From Nitrobium sp046350935 (GTDB lineage: Bacteria > Nitrospirota > Thermodesulfovibrionia > Thermodesulfovibrionales > Dissulfurispiraceae): a DNA stretch of 64,000 nucleotides. The position numbers and the translations under genes were made by a program. The stretch covers positions 1 through 64,000 of the forward strand of contig JAXLZK010000015.1 in NCBI GenBank assembly GCA_046350935.1, written 5' to 3'. The notes under the pieces were generated by a model. It was not told where the DNA came from and made no database searches. It was given only the letters and a program-made list of their open reading frames with translations. This document shows positions 25,001 to 33,669 of this stretch, piece after piece. Positions within the stretch are counted from its first letter, which is position 1. Every line of letters starts with the position of its first letter.

Positions 25001-26495
25001 AATCCTTCTGCGTCACCCTCAGGACCTCCTCGATGGTGGTGCTCCCCTGCGCCGCCTTTTCAAACCCGTCATCGCGCAACGATTTCATCCCCTTCGACAC
25101 CGCACAGCTCCTGATGCTCTGCGCATCGGTCTTCCCGGTGATCATCTGCCGTATGTCGTTGTCCACCACGAGGAGCTCGAAAATTCCCGTTCTTCCCAGG
25201 TACCCCTTTCCTCCGCACTTCCCGCAGCCCGCGCCCCGGTAAAGGAGCGTTGCAGAAACATACTTCCTCTCCTCTTCAGTGGGAGTATAGGATTCCTTGC
25301 AGTGCGGGCATATGGCCCTGACCAGCCTCTGGGCCAGCACCCCTGTGAGCGAGGTCGCCACCAGGAAAGGCTCGACCCCCATGTCGATAAGCCGGGTGAC
25401 GGCGGAGGGGGCATCGTTGGTATGGAGGGTGCTCAGGACAAGATGCCCGGTGAGGGACGCCTGGATCGCCACTTCCGCGGTCTCGAAATCCCGTATCTCG
25501 CCCAGCATGATCACGTCCGGGTCCTGCCGGAGAATGGAGCGGAGCCCCGAGGCGAACGTGAGGCCGATCTTCGGGTTCACCTGGATCTGCCCGATCCCCT
25601 TCAACTGATATTCAACCGGGTCTTCGACGGTCATGATGTTCTTTTCCTCGGTATGGATCCTGTTCAGGGCCGCATAGAGGGTAGTAGTCTTGCCGCTCCC
25701 GGTGGGGCCGGTCACGAGCAGGATGCCGTGTGTCCTCCGCAGGAGCTCCTCCACTCTCCGGGTATCCGCCGCGTTGAAGCCGACCTCCCATAAGCCGATG
25801 ACGCCCTGTCTTCTGTCGAGCAGGCGCAGGACGACCCGCTCCCCGAAGGCGGTGGGCACAATGGATACCCTGATGTCGATATCGCTCCCCCCCAGGAGGA
25901 GCCGTATCCTGCCGTCCTGCGGAAGGCGCTTTTCGGCGATGTCCAGGTTCGCCATGATCTTCACCCTGCTCACCAGCGCCTCCTGGATGATTTTCGGCGG
26001 AGAAAGGACCTTGTGGAGAATGCCGTCCACCCGCAGCCTCACTTCCATCTCCCTTTCGTAGGGCTCGATATGGATATCGCTCGCCCTCTCCTTCACCGCC
26101 TGCTGGAGTATCGCGTTCAGGAGCCGGATGATGGGGGCCTCTTCAGTCAGTTCGAGGATATCCTTCGGCTTCTCAAACTCCGTTGCGACGGAGGAGAGGT
26201 CCTCTCCGGTGATGTTGTCCATCACCTCCTCGGCGGAGCCCACCTGTCCGTACAGTCTGTTGACCGCGTCGAGGACGACCCCTGAAGCCGCCTTCAGGGG
26301 CAGGGGCTTGAGGCCGTACCGCCGCGCAAGCTCCACCAGAGCGAGGAGGCCGCGCTCGTCGGCAAGCGCCGCCACAAGGTGCCCGTCCTCTTTCCTGAGA
26401 GGCACCAGCATGTTTCCCTTCGCAAAAGAGAGGGGCACCTCCTTGAGGAGGGCGAGGTCGATCTGTTCGTCCTCTATCTTTTCAATGCTTTTCAT
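24972..26495 (-). CDS. gspE: Type II secretion ATPase GspE
   Basis: 507 residues. N1/N2 domains (1-140), then the secretion ATPase core: Walker A GPTGSGKTTTL, Asp box (TVEDPVEYQL), Walker B (MLGEIRDFETAEVA) and His box (STLHTNDAPSAVTRL). A four-cysteine zinc motif is present (CPHC ... CGKC). I start it at the ATG at 26495 (MKSIEKIEDEQ); the frame upstream of it overlaps the protease gene. The last 14 bases of that protease gene overlap this start, so the ATPase is coupled to it. Confidence 0.95.
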   Translation of the reverse strand: MKSIEKIEDEQIDLALLKEVPLSFAKGNMLVPLRKEDGHLVAALADERGLLALVELARRYGLKPLPLKAASGVVLDAVNRLYGQVGSAEEVMDNITGEDLSSVATEFEKPKDILELTEEAPIIRLLNAILQQAVKERASDIHIEPYEREMEVRLRVDGILHKVLSPPKIIQEALVSRVKIMANLDIAEKRLPQDGRIRLLLGGSDIDIRVSIVPTAFGERVVLRLLDRRQGVIGLWEVGFNAADTRRVEELLRRTHGILLVTGPTGSGKTTTLYAALNRIHTEEKNIMTVEDPVEYQLKGIGQIQVNPKIGLTFASGLRSILRQDPDVIMLGEIRDFETAEVAIQASLTGHLVLSTLHTNDAPSAVTRLIDMGVEPFLVATSLTGVLAQRLVRAICPHCKESYTPTEEERKYVSATLLYRGAGCGKCGGKGYLGRTGIFELLVVDNDIRQMITGKTDAQSIRSCAVSKGMKSLRDDGFEKAAQGSTTIEEVLRVTQKDYADISLQGV

Positions 26496-28536
26496 CTGCC
26501 GCCGTCGCTCCCCGTCTTTTTTTCCTGCCGGACCTGTAGAGCACGATGCCGAACGAGAAGGCGGCCGGGAGGGACAAAGGGTACTGTACCCCATAGACCA
26601 GGGGAGTAAGCGCCCATCTCGCCGCCGTCCGCAGCGCCTCGTGTCGGCGGAGATATCCGGCTATCGGGGGAGAAAACGAGTAGTACCATTTCACGAGGAC
26701 CTTCCCCGCGGTGTTGGGGAGCGTCACGACGGGCACCCCTGCAACAGCCACCCTGATATCGGCGAGAAGGACGGCATCCCTGAAGTCCCGCAGTGCCTGC
26801 ACTTCGGGGGCAAGAGGGCTCCCGTATGCCGCCGTGGCGATGAAGCACCCTCCCCCTCCCGATCCGCTTCCCGACCCGGAGGAAGAGCTCCCTCCGCTGT
26901 CGGGGGTGCCGCCGGTGTCCGTCCCTCCCGTGGAGGGGGTGGACGTATCAGCGACCGCGCGGTCCGCAGTGAAGGAATAGGAGATGCTGTCCTCGGTCAT
27001 CGAAGTATTCATCACGATGGCTACCACCTTCGTGTACGTGGCTGCGCTCCCGAAGTCGGCGACCTGCTGCTGCACAGAGGAGCTGTCCAAGGTGACGTCC
27101 CTCTCGTCATATCCTCCGTCAGGCTTCTGCAGGAGGAGCTTCACCGCGAGGTTCCCGGTATTCATGTTCGAGAAGCTCAGCGTGAGGGTCGAGGCGGAGG
27201 AATCGGGTTTGAAGGCATAGAAGCTCGCGGAGAGGTGCTTCAGCGTCCCGCCCGGGCTTTGCGGATAGGACGAGTAAGCAGCCGTGTGCTTAATGAGTGG
27301 ATAATAGCTTCCGTCGATGTATTCCCTTTTGAAGTTCGCCGCCTCGAAGGCCCCGAAGCCGCTTTCCAGGGTCGTGCCCCGCGCGGCAAGCTCGTCGGAC
27401 AGGGCCGCAAGGACGTTCTGCCCGTTGCCGAGACGTACCCATATGGACTTGATAATATCGTTTCCATACCTCTCGGAAAGGAACTTCGCCCAGATAGTGG
27501 TGCCGTACTGGTAAACACCGTACATATCGTAAAAGTTGAGGGAGTTGTCCGGGTGATCGAACCATCCGGAGCTGTCCCTGCCGGTCGTGCCTGCCGCCGA
27601 GCCGTCCATGTTGTAGAACGTCTCCCCGCTGTCCCATACCCCGTTGTCGTTGGTGTCATCGTAGCGCTGTCCCAGATAGGTCAGATAGTCATTCACCGAG
27701 GGATAGACCGTATCCTCCATCCAGGTGGCGGCGGCTTCCATCCACCAACTGACGGCGGTCGCCGTGGTGTACTGGAACTGGCAGGCGTGGAAAAATTCAT
27801 GGGCCGCCGTAACCTTCATCGCCCCCTTCTGGGACCCTTCCGGGTCCAGGTCCGCAGGATAGCCGATGAAATCGTTGTCGACCACGATATAGACGTTCGA
27901 CGGACCGGTATCATAGGAGGTGTACCCGTAAGCGCCGCTCAGGTTCTTCACGTACACGTCGAATTTTCCGTCCCCCCCGGCGGTGCCGTCCGAAGCCGGG
28001 GCCGTATAGCCGAGAGTGCTCACCTCCTGTGTCCATACCGTATCGAAGTAGGAGGCGAGGTCGATCACGAACTGCGGAACGGTGCTCTGCGCTCCGTCAT
28101 ACCCGTATGCGGCGTCTCCACGGGAATTGTCCTCAGTGTAGTGGATCTTGAAGTGCCCACCGGGACTGTCGTACGTCCAGACCGCCACATTCCTCCCGTA
28201 GTAATCGGAGTCGTACACGTCGGTGGGGCGGTTCAGGACGAACCTGTTCTCGCTGTAGAGAAGGTCTCGGTTCTCCTTCGCTTCGAGCAGCAGCAGGGTC
28301 GCCGATTTGAAGGGAAGCGCGGCGGGTGCGGAGGCCCGGAAGGTCCTGGGGAGCCGGGTATGGTCGAAAAGGGCATATAGCTTATAGTTGAGGGCCGTCC
28401 GGTAGTCGAGCTCTCCCCTCTCATATGCCCGTTGAATCAACTGGATGCTGTTTTCCCGGAGCGGGGTGCTGCCGGAGGTGCTGCCGGCTATGCCGGCGAG
28501 CAGACAGACGAACAGGAGAAAGACCGTTTTCCGCAT
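26482..28536 (-). CDS. Secreted putative metalloprotease (MXAN_6640-like) with CFI-box C-terminal tail
   Basis: 684 residues with a signal peptide (MRKTVFLLFVCLLAGIAGS). The zinc motif HEFFH (H246, E247, H250) sits in a gluzincin-like context with WWMEAAATWMED downstream supplying candidate third ligands. This layout matches the MXAN_6640 family of putative metalloproteases. A Ser/Gly linker leads to GGGGCFIATAAYGS (C564), the CFI-box C-terminal domain: Cys motif, a YYSFSPPIA segment, a membrane-like helix and a basic end (GRKKRRG). Such tails resemble sorting/processing signals. The ATG shares one base with the upstream lipoprotein stop (TGATG) and the 3' end overlaps gspE. Its place inside the gsp operon suggests it is a dedicated type II substrate or processing factor (inference). 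Confidence 0.8.
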   Translation of the reverse strand: MRKTVFLLFVCLLAGIAGSTSGSTPLRENSIQLIQRAYERGELDYRTALNYKLYALFDHTRLPRTFRASAPAALPFKSATLLLLEAKENRDLLYSENRFVLNRPTDVYDSDYYGRNVAVWTYDSPGGHFKIHYTEDNSRGDAAYGYDGAQSTVPQFVIDLASYFDTVWTQEVSTLGYTAPASDGTAGGDGKFDVYVKNLSGAYGYTSYDTGPSNVYIVVDNDFIGYPADLDPEGSQKGAMKVTAAHEFFHACQFQYTTATAVSWWMEAAATWMEDTVYPSVNDYLTYLGQRYDDTNDNGVWDSGETFYNMDGSAAGTTGRDSSGWFDHPDNSLNFYDMYGVYQYGTTIWAKFLSERYGNDIIKSIWVRLGNGQNVLAALSDELAARGTTLESGFGAFEAANFKREYIDGSYYPLIKHTAAYSSYPQSPGGTLKHLSASFYAFKPDSSASTLTLSFSNMNTGNLAVKLLLQKPDGGYDERDVTLDSSSVQQQVADFGSAATYTKVVAIVMNTSMTEDSISYSFTADRAVADTSTPSTGGTDTGGTPDSGGSSSSGSGSGSGGGGCFIATAAYGSPLAPEVQALRDFRDAVLLADIRVAVAGVPVVTLPNTAGKVLVKWYYSFSPPIAGYLRRHEALRTAARWALTPLVYGVQYPLSLPAAFSFGIVLYRSGRKKRRGATAADEKH

Positions 28537-29126
28537 CAATCCACCAGCATGGCCCCTCTCCGGATGGGGTGGATCACGGTCTTTCCCGGCTCGACCACCA
28601 CAGTGGCGACCGGCCCGCCGGTCTCGAAGGCGACGGTATACTCGCCGGCGGGGAGCAGAAGCCGGTACACGCCCTTCGCATCCGTCGGCTCTGTATAGAC
28701 GCGGTCTTTTCCGACTATCCGCAGCGGGAGGTCAGGGTACAGCGTGACGATCCCCCGGCGGGGACGCAGCTTCCCTCCCGAGACCGCTTTGTACACCACG
28801 CCGGTAAGCATCCCTTTCCGGGTGTCCGTCAGCTCCGTAAACTCCTTTGTTTTTGTTTCATAGGGGCGCTCCGCGGCCTTGAAAACTTCGACCAGAGGAG
28901 CGTACCCCTCCTTTGTGGAAAACACGACGCCGTAATTACCCTCCGTGATTCCCTCCTCAACAGTGATCCTCCCCTGCACGGGGGTGACCTTTTGCAGGGA
29001 GCTCCCGTCGAAAACGTAATAGACTTCCACGGCGTCCCTGGAGGGCGCAGGGGGAGGAGCGGTGGCGGCGCAGGACACGAAAGACGCCCCGACAAAGAGG
29101 AAAACAAGGGCGCACAGCCCCTTCAT
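28536..29126 (-). CDS. Lipoprotein with carboxypeptidase-regulatory-like fold, in the gsp operon
   Basis: 196 residues from the ATG at 29126; a lipoprotein-type leader (MKGLCALVFLFVGASFVSC) gives Cys19 as a lipidation site. Residues about 105-195 form a beta-sandwich with the repeating transthyretin-like pattern (GVVYKA...TLYPDLPLRIVG...TDAKGVYRLLLPAGEYTVAFE). It lies between gspD and the metalloprotease. It might act as a pilotin-like or substrate-linked factor, but it does not resemble GspS. Function unknown. The frame extends further upstream but without a signal sequence. Confidence 0.7.
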   Translation of the reverse strand: MKGLCALVFLFVGASFVSCAATAPPPAPSRDAVEVYYVFDGSSLQKVTPVQGRITVEEGITEGNYGVVFSTKEGYAPLVEVFKAAERPYETKTKEFTELTDTRKGMLTGVVYKAVSGGKLRPRRGIVTLYPDLPLRIVGKDRVYTEPTDAKGVYRLLLPAGEYTVAFETGGPVATVVVEPGKTVIHPIRRGAMLVD

Positions 29127-29178
29127 GGCAGCCGGAATGAGGAGGGACCTTTTCCCCGCACCGCCCGTTCTCCCGTCC

Positions 29179-31455
29179 TCATTTTGCAAGCGAGCCCTTT
29201 GCTTTTTTGACTGGTTCCGCATTCTTCACCTCGGGTAGTGCCAGGAATTCCGCTGCCGCATCCTGCATCTTCTTTCCTTTTCCGATCTTGATATAATACT
29301 CCCTCTCGGGACCCTCGATCACCTGCAGCGCCGAGGCGTCCTTCGAGGAGATGATTTCACGGGCCCGCGCATCGGGAACCCCTTCCCTGAACCGCACCAG
29401 GAGCACATCCTCCGTATAGATGGATTCGTCCGCCGCGGCAAAGACCCGCTGTTTGTCCCTCGTAAGCTGAGAGAGGCTCTCCCCCTCCTTGATAACGTGG
29501 GGCGTAATGAATACAAGGAGATTCGTCTTCTTTTTTGAAGTGCTCTTATTCTTGAAGAGCCACCCGAAAAGGGGGATGTCGCCGAAAAACGGGACCTTGG
29601 TCAGGGAATCCTCGTTCCGTTCCTGCATGAGCCCCCCGATCACCACCGTCTCCTTGTCCCGGACCACCACCGAGGTCTTGGTGGAGCGTTTGGTGGTGGT
29701 CGGTCCGATCGTGGTGAGGATGGTTTCGGAATCCTGTTTGACGGACGAGATCTCCTGGTAGATATCGAGCTTCACATAGGTCCCTTCGGTGATCTGGGGC
29801 GTGATCCTCAGTTTGATGCCGACGTCCTGCCGGTCGATGGAGGTGGTCGGCACGTAGGAGGTGGTGCTCGTAGACGTGATCTCCCGCTTGGAGATGAAGG
29901 GCACGTTCTCGCCCACCACGATTTCCGCCTCCCGGTTGTCCGCGGTGAGGATCTGGGGAGTGGAGAGGACATTGACCACGTCCTTGAAATCGTTGAGGTT
30001 GAAGATCGCGGCGAGGCCCGGGGTGGTGACGTCCGAGGTGGCGCCGCTGATAAAACTCTGCGGGATCGTGTAGTAATTGCCGAGCCCCCCGAGGGTCAGC
30101 CCCGAAAGCCCCGATACGATGGACTGGATGGTGCTCGAATCCACGCTCCCCACCCCTCCCACGAAAATGGGCTTGTCGTCCACCGTGACCGTACCGCGCC
30201 ACTTAGCCCCCAGCTCCAGGAGACCGTCGATCGAGACTTCGGCGATCATCGCTTCGACGAAGACCTGCCGTCTTCTCCTGTCGAGCTGCTTCACGATCTG
30301 CGCAAAGTTCTGATAGTCGGAGGGCGATGCGACGATGACCAGGGAATTGGTGGACTTGTCGGCGGTGACGCTGATGCCTCCTGCCGCTTCGAAGGGGGTA
30401 ACGGCAGGACCCCCCTGGACCGCCTGCTTCACCGGTTGGATCGCCTTCAGCATTCCTTCGAGGACCTTTGCGAGCTCCACCGCGTCGGCATTTTCGAGGA
30501 AGTAGACGTTGATCCGCCCGAGGGCCTCGGGCGAGGGCGCGTCGAGATGCGCGATGAGAGACTTCATGGACTCCTTGGTCCCCCTGTCGCCGAACAGGAT
30601 GACGGCGTTCAGGCGTGTGTCCGCGACCGCCCGGGCCGTTTCGACGGCGGACGCCTGGGCGGACGCCGCCTGCTGACGGCGGCCCAGCCCCTCGTTCAGC
30701 ACCCGTGCAACGGCGTCAGCGCTGGAATTCTTCAGAAAGACGAAGACAGGCTCCTCCATGGACGAGGGCTGATCGATCACCTCGACAATGGAGAGCACCT
30801 TCTCGACGTTCAGGCCGGAATCGACCACCAGGAGCATGTTCCCCGGCCCGAAGGCGGAGAGATACCCGTCCTTGGAAACCACCGGCAGGAGGAGCTTCAG
30901 GGCGTCTTCGGATGCGATGTTCTTGAGCCGCACCAGGCGGGCGATATAGGCTTCGTTGACGGGCTGCTTCTCCACCCCGACCCTGAGCCCCTTCTGCTTC
31001 GCCTCCGCAAGGGGGATGATCTTGTATGCGTCCACCCCGGAGGGGACGACGGTAAAGCCTTTCATCTCGAGGACGGAGGTGAACAGGGCGTAGGCGTCTT
31101 CGACACTCAGCTTCGAGGGGGCGATAATGGTGATCTTCCCCTTCACCCGTTCGTCATAGATGAAATTCTTTCGCGTGATCTCGCTGATGAATTTCGTGAC
31201 GGCGGTGAGATCGACGTCCACGAAATTAAAAGTGACCTTCTGGTCCCTGTCCCCCTTCTCACGCGTCTCTGCAGAGGCGGAGAGGAGCGGTGGGAAAGGG
31301 CAGAAGGAGAAAAGCGAAAAAGCCGGAACAAGCACAAAAAATATAATGAAAACAACAGGCCAGGACACGGGGGCGCTCTTTCCCCCCGCTCCCTCGCGGC
31401 CCTGCCTCTCCCCTGCTTCCCTTCCTGTCCCTTCTCCCTTCATGCGTCCTTTCAT
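29179..31455 (-). CDS. gspD: Type II secretion outer-membrane secretin GspD
   Basis: 758 residues. After a hydrophobic leader (VVFIIFFVLVPAFSLFSF) come N0 (VTFNFVDVDLTAVTKFISEITRKNF in parts), N1-N3 domains with the repeated RINVYFLENADAVELAKVL pattern, and the secretin core: EAMIAEVSID, QILTADNREAEIVVGENVPF, and the terminal VVIGGLMQERNEDSLTKVPFFGDIPLFGWLF. A C-terminal extension beyond the core (about 640-758) carries LLVRFREGVPDARAREI, not typical of E. coli GspD. Forms the exit channel. Two ATGs, at 31455 and 31443, are possible starts. Confidence 0.95.
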   Translation of the reverse strand: MKGRMKGEGTGREAGERQGREGAGGKSAPVSWPVVFIIFFVLVPAFSLFSFCPFPPLLSASAETREKGDRDQKVTFNFVDVDLTAVTKFISEITRKNFIYDERVKGKITIIAPSKLSVEDAYALFTSVLEMKGFTVVPSGVDAYKIIPLAEAKQKGLRVGVEKQPVNEAYIARLVRLKNIASEDALKLLLPVVSKDGYLSAFGPGNMLLVVDSGLNVEKVLSIVEVIDQPSSMEEPVFVFLKNSSADAVARVLNEGLGRRQQAASAQASAVETARAVADTRLNAVILFGDRGTKESMKSLIAHLDAPSPEALGRINVYFLENADAVELAKVLEGMLKAIQPVKQAVQGGPAVTPFEAAGGISVTADKSTNSLVIVASPSDYQNFAQIVKQLDRRRRQVFVEAMIAEVSIDGLLELGAKWRGTVTVDDKPIFVGGVGSVDSSTIQSIVSGLSGLTLGGLGNYYTIPQSFISGATSDVTTPGLAAIFNLNDFKDVVNVLSTPQILTADNREAEIVVGENVPFISKREITSTSTTSYVPTTSIDRQDVGIKLRITPQITEGTYVKLDIYQEISSVKQDSETILTTIGPTTTKRSTKTSVVVRDKETVVIGGLMQERNEDSLTKVPFFGDIPLFGWLFKNKSTSKKKTNLLVFITPHVIKEGESLSQLTRDKQRVFAAADESIYTEDVLLVRFREGVPDARAREIISSKDASALQVIEGPEREYYIKIGKGKKMQDAAAEFLALPEVKNAEPVKKAKGSLAK

Positions 31456-31475
31456 TGCTCTCTATTTATTGCTCT

Positions 31476-32360
31476 CTATTTGATGAGATATGTCAGCGAC
31501 ATCTTCCCGTTGTTCCGCAGGATGTCGAGCTGCACCCTGTCCATGCCCCTCAGTGCGTTAAAAGCCTGGAGGGCGCTTTCCGGGTTCGCAATCGTATATT
31601 CGTTGATCCGCAGCAAAATATCGCCGTTCTGCAGGCCGAGGCTCTGGTAGATCCCTCCCGCCTTCACCTCGGAGAGAGCGAACCCCTGCTGCCGCCCCTC
31701 CACGAAATGGGGCAGGAGGCGCGCATCGGTCATCATCTGGTTCGGCTTTTCCAACGCAGCCTGAATGCTCTTCTGGTCAAGAACAAAGCCTCCGGGGCCT
31801 GCGCTCCTGACGACTCCGGCAGGCCTGCCCGGGTCTGAGGAGGACTTCCCCTCCGTAATGACGACGCTTTCAGCAAGCGGGACGACTCTCTCCCGCCCCC
31901 CCTCCCGGAGGTGCACTCTGTCCGGATCGATCCTGACCAGCCTGCCCATGCCGGGGACGACGTCACCTGCCCTGAATACCTCCTGAGCGCCGCCTGCATC
32001 GGCGAAGATGGCGTAGCAGTGAAGGCGGGAGCCGGCAACCGTGCCGATGAGCGCACGCCCCGCAGGGTACGGCGCCTTGTCGGGTCCCGGGGAAAGCTGC
32101 TCAAGCGTGCCGGCGGGGAAGCCGAAGGGATTTTTCCTGAGAATCGCCGCAAACTCCTGCAGGCCTCTTCTCTTTTCCTCCTGAAGCAAGGGAGAGGGGC
32201 GGGGGGCGGCGGGTCTCTCCGCTCCCTTCACCGTCAGGGAGACGACGTCCCGGGCAAAAAAAAGCAGAAGGAGAGCCAGGAAGAGCCCCAACAGGCAATT
32301 AAGCAAGGTCAGGAGGGCGCGGTGCCTTTTCCTGAGCATTTCCTGAGCGTACGCTAGCAT
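31476..32360 (-). CDS. gspC: Type II secretion protein GspC with C-terminal PDZ domain
   Basis: 294 residues. Short cytoplasmic N-terminus, one membrane segment (about 17-37: LLTLLNCLLGLFLALLLLFF), the HR domain (AILRKNPFG, IGTVAGSRLHCYAIFAD), and a C-terminal PDZ (GGIYQSLGLQNGDILLRINEYTI). GspC links the secretin GspD to the inner-membrane platform and contributes to substrate choice. First gene of the operon. Starts at 32360 and at 32339 are both possible; neither has a good Shine-Dalgarno, and the promoter -10 box ends only 8 bases before 32360, so a leaderless start is possible. Confidence 0.92.
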   Translation of the reverse strand: MLAYAQEMLRKRHRALLTLLNCLLGLFLALLLLFFARDVVSLTVKGAERPAAPRPSPLLQEEKRRGLQEFAAILRKNPFGFPAGTLEQLSPGPDKAPYPAGRALIGTVAGSRLHCYAIFADAGGAQEVFRAGDVVPGMGRLVRIDPDRVHLREGGRERVVPLAESVVITEGKSSSDPGRPAGVVRSAGPGGFVLDQKSIQAALEKPNQMMTDARLLPHFVEGRQQGFALSEVKAGGIYQSLGLQNGDILLRINEYTIANPESALQAFNALRGMDRVQLDILRNNGKMSLTYLIK

Positions 32361-32368
32361 CCTACAAG

Positions 32369-32397
32369 TAATAACTGTATATAGATCCTTTTGTCAA
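32369..32397 (-). promoter_or_regulatory. sigma70-type promoter of the gsp operon
   Basis: Minus strand: TTGACA (32397-32392), 17-base spacer, TTATTA (32374-32369). It would drive a 14 kb transcript from gspC through gspN; genes inside are linked by overlaps or very short gaps and I see no internal promoter of this quality. Confidence 0.6.
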
Positions 32398-32418
32398 GTT
32401 CCCGCGGTTCAGGACCAA

Positions 32419-32497
32419 GGCAATCGCGTCAAAAGAGCGATTCCGGGGAAAAGCAGGATCGCTTCAGGGTACGACCCTTCACTCTGGCGGTCATTGC
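32419..32497. repeat. Interspersed ~80-bp intergenic repeat, copy A
   Basis: Runs from GGCAATCGCG to GGTCATTGC and aligns over its length with 47903-47984 (shared blocks include GCTTCAGG, TACGACCCTTC and GTCATTGC). It fills the gap between mlaC and gspC and its end covers the mlaC stop codon. No coding potential. Confidence 0.6.
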
Positions 32498-33117
32498 TTC
32501 GCTTTTTCGGTCGCCTCGCTTACCTGTTTTTTCTCCATTCTCCTGATCAGCTCCTCGTACCCTCCGGAGCGCAGTATCGCGTTGAATTGGGTGCGATAGT
32601 TATTGACCAGGCTGACTCCCTCTATCACCACGTCATAGACCGCCCATTTGCCGTCTTTCCTGAGGAGCCGGTAGTCGATGGGGACCTCCATGTTCTTTTT
32701 CGTAATGATCTTCGTCTTTACCGTGGCATACTCTTCGTCGGTGCTCTCCCCGGTATAGAGGATTTTCTCGTCTGAGTAGTCCTCGATCTTATTGATATAG
32801 GTCCTCTCGAGGAGGTCGCTGTACAGGGAGACGAATTCTTTCTTCTCCTCGGCCGTCCTTTTCGCCCAATGGAGGGCGAGGGAGCGCTTCGCCATCTCCT
32901 CGAAATCGAACCTCTCCGCAATCACCTTCCGGAGCGCCGCCCTCCTGTCCTTCGTCCTGTCGGGTCTTTTCAACTCCTTGTTCCTGAGGATGTCGAGGAC
33001 CTTGTCCACCGTCTGCTTCACCTGGTTCGCCGGTTCGCCCGCATGGACCGGCACCGCGAACGACAGCAGCAGGAAAAAGAGCAGTACCCGGCCATACCCG
33101 TTCATTCTCTTCAGCAT
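32491..33117 (-). CDS. mlaC: MlaC-type periplasmic phospholipid-binding protein
   Basis: 208 residues. Signal peptide ending VPVHA, then the MlaC/Ttg2D fold: VKQTVDKVLDILRNKEL, IAERFDFEEMAKRSLALHW, FVSLYSDLLERTYINKI, and VIEGVSLVNNYRTQFNAIL. It shuttles phospholipids across the periplasm between the outer membrane and the MlaFED transporter. The ATG at 33117 (MLKRMNG) has AAGGAG at the proper distance; the frame upstream to 33186 lacks a signal sequence. Last gene of mlaE-F-D-C. No MlaB or MlaA is seen nearby. Confidence 0.9.
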   Translation of the reverse strand: MLKRMNGYGRVLLFFLLLSFAVPVHAGEPANQVKQTVDKVLDILRNKELKRPDRTKDRRAALRKVIAERFDFEEMAKRSLALHWAKRTAEEKKEFVSLYSDLLERTYINKIEDYSDEKILYTGESTDEEYATVKTKIITKKNMEVPIDYRLLRKDGKWAVYDVVIEGVSLVNNYRTQFNAILRSGGYEELIRRMEKKQVSEATEKAKQ

Positions 33118-33210
33118 GTCAACTCCTTGCTCCTCGTTTTTCTTTTCATTCCCCTCTCTCCAGCACCCCCCTCCCCCGCACTGCACCCCCTGCCTGCCGG
33201 GGGGAGCGCT

Positions 33211-33651
33211 CTATACTTTCCCGTAGATGTAATTGGAAAGAAGCTCCTCGAAATCGACGGCGGATTCGGTCTCCCGGATCCTTCCCCCGCTCTTCAGTAT
33301 TCTGTCGGACCCGCCGGGGGTTATCTGGATATATTTTTCTCCGATAAGCCCCTTCGTCTTCACCGAGGCGATGGCGTCCTCCTGGATGGCAACATCGGCG
33401 TTGATGAGGAGCTCGATATGCGCCTGATAGTCCTTCAGCCTGATATCCTTTACCTTTCCTATCTCGACGCCGGCTATCTCCACGACGGACCCTTTCCGTA
33501 TCCCCCCCGCCTTGTCAAAGTCCGCATAGAGAGTGTACCCGCCGGCGCCCAGCGCTTCGAGCCTGCCGAGCTTTACGGACAGGAAGGCCAGGGAAATAAT
33601 TCCCAGTAACAGAAAAAAACCCGCTGCCAGCTCTGTGTCGAACTTCCTCAT
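33211..33651 (-). CDS. mlaD: MlaD-type MCE-domain protein
   Basis: 146 residues: one N-terminal membrane anchor (LAAGFFLLLGIISLAFLSV) and one MCE domain (YTLYADFDKAGGIRKGSVVEIAGVEIG in parts; GLIGEKYIQITPGG). It is near the short end for MlaD. A GGAGGT Shine-Dalgarno precedes the ATG. It forms the hexameric periplasmic ring on the ABC transporter and hands lipid to MlaC. Confidence 0.92.
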   Translation of the reverse strand: MRKFDTELAAGFFLLLGIISLAFLSVKLGRLEALGAGGYTLYADFDKAGGIRKGSVVEIAGVEIGKVKDIRLKDYQAHIELLINADVAIQEDAIASVKTKGLIGEKYIQITPGGSDRILKSGGRIRETESAVDFEELLSNYIYGKV

Positions 33652-33669
33652 AGCGACCTCCGTGATGAA

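Noticed and set aside
26128..28380. 750-codon plus-strand frame
   Set aside because: Antisense of the metalloprotease and gspE genes, where real motifs (HEFFH, CFI box, Walker A) are seen; the plus frame has none.
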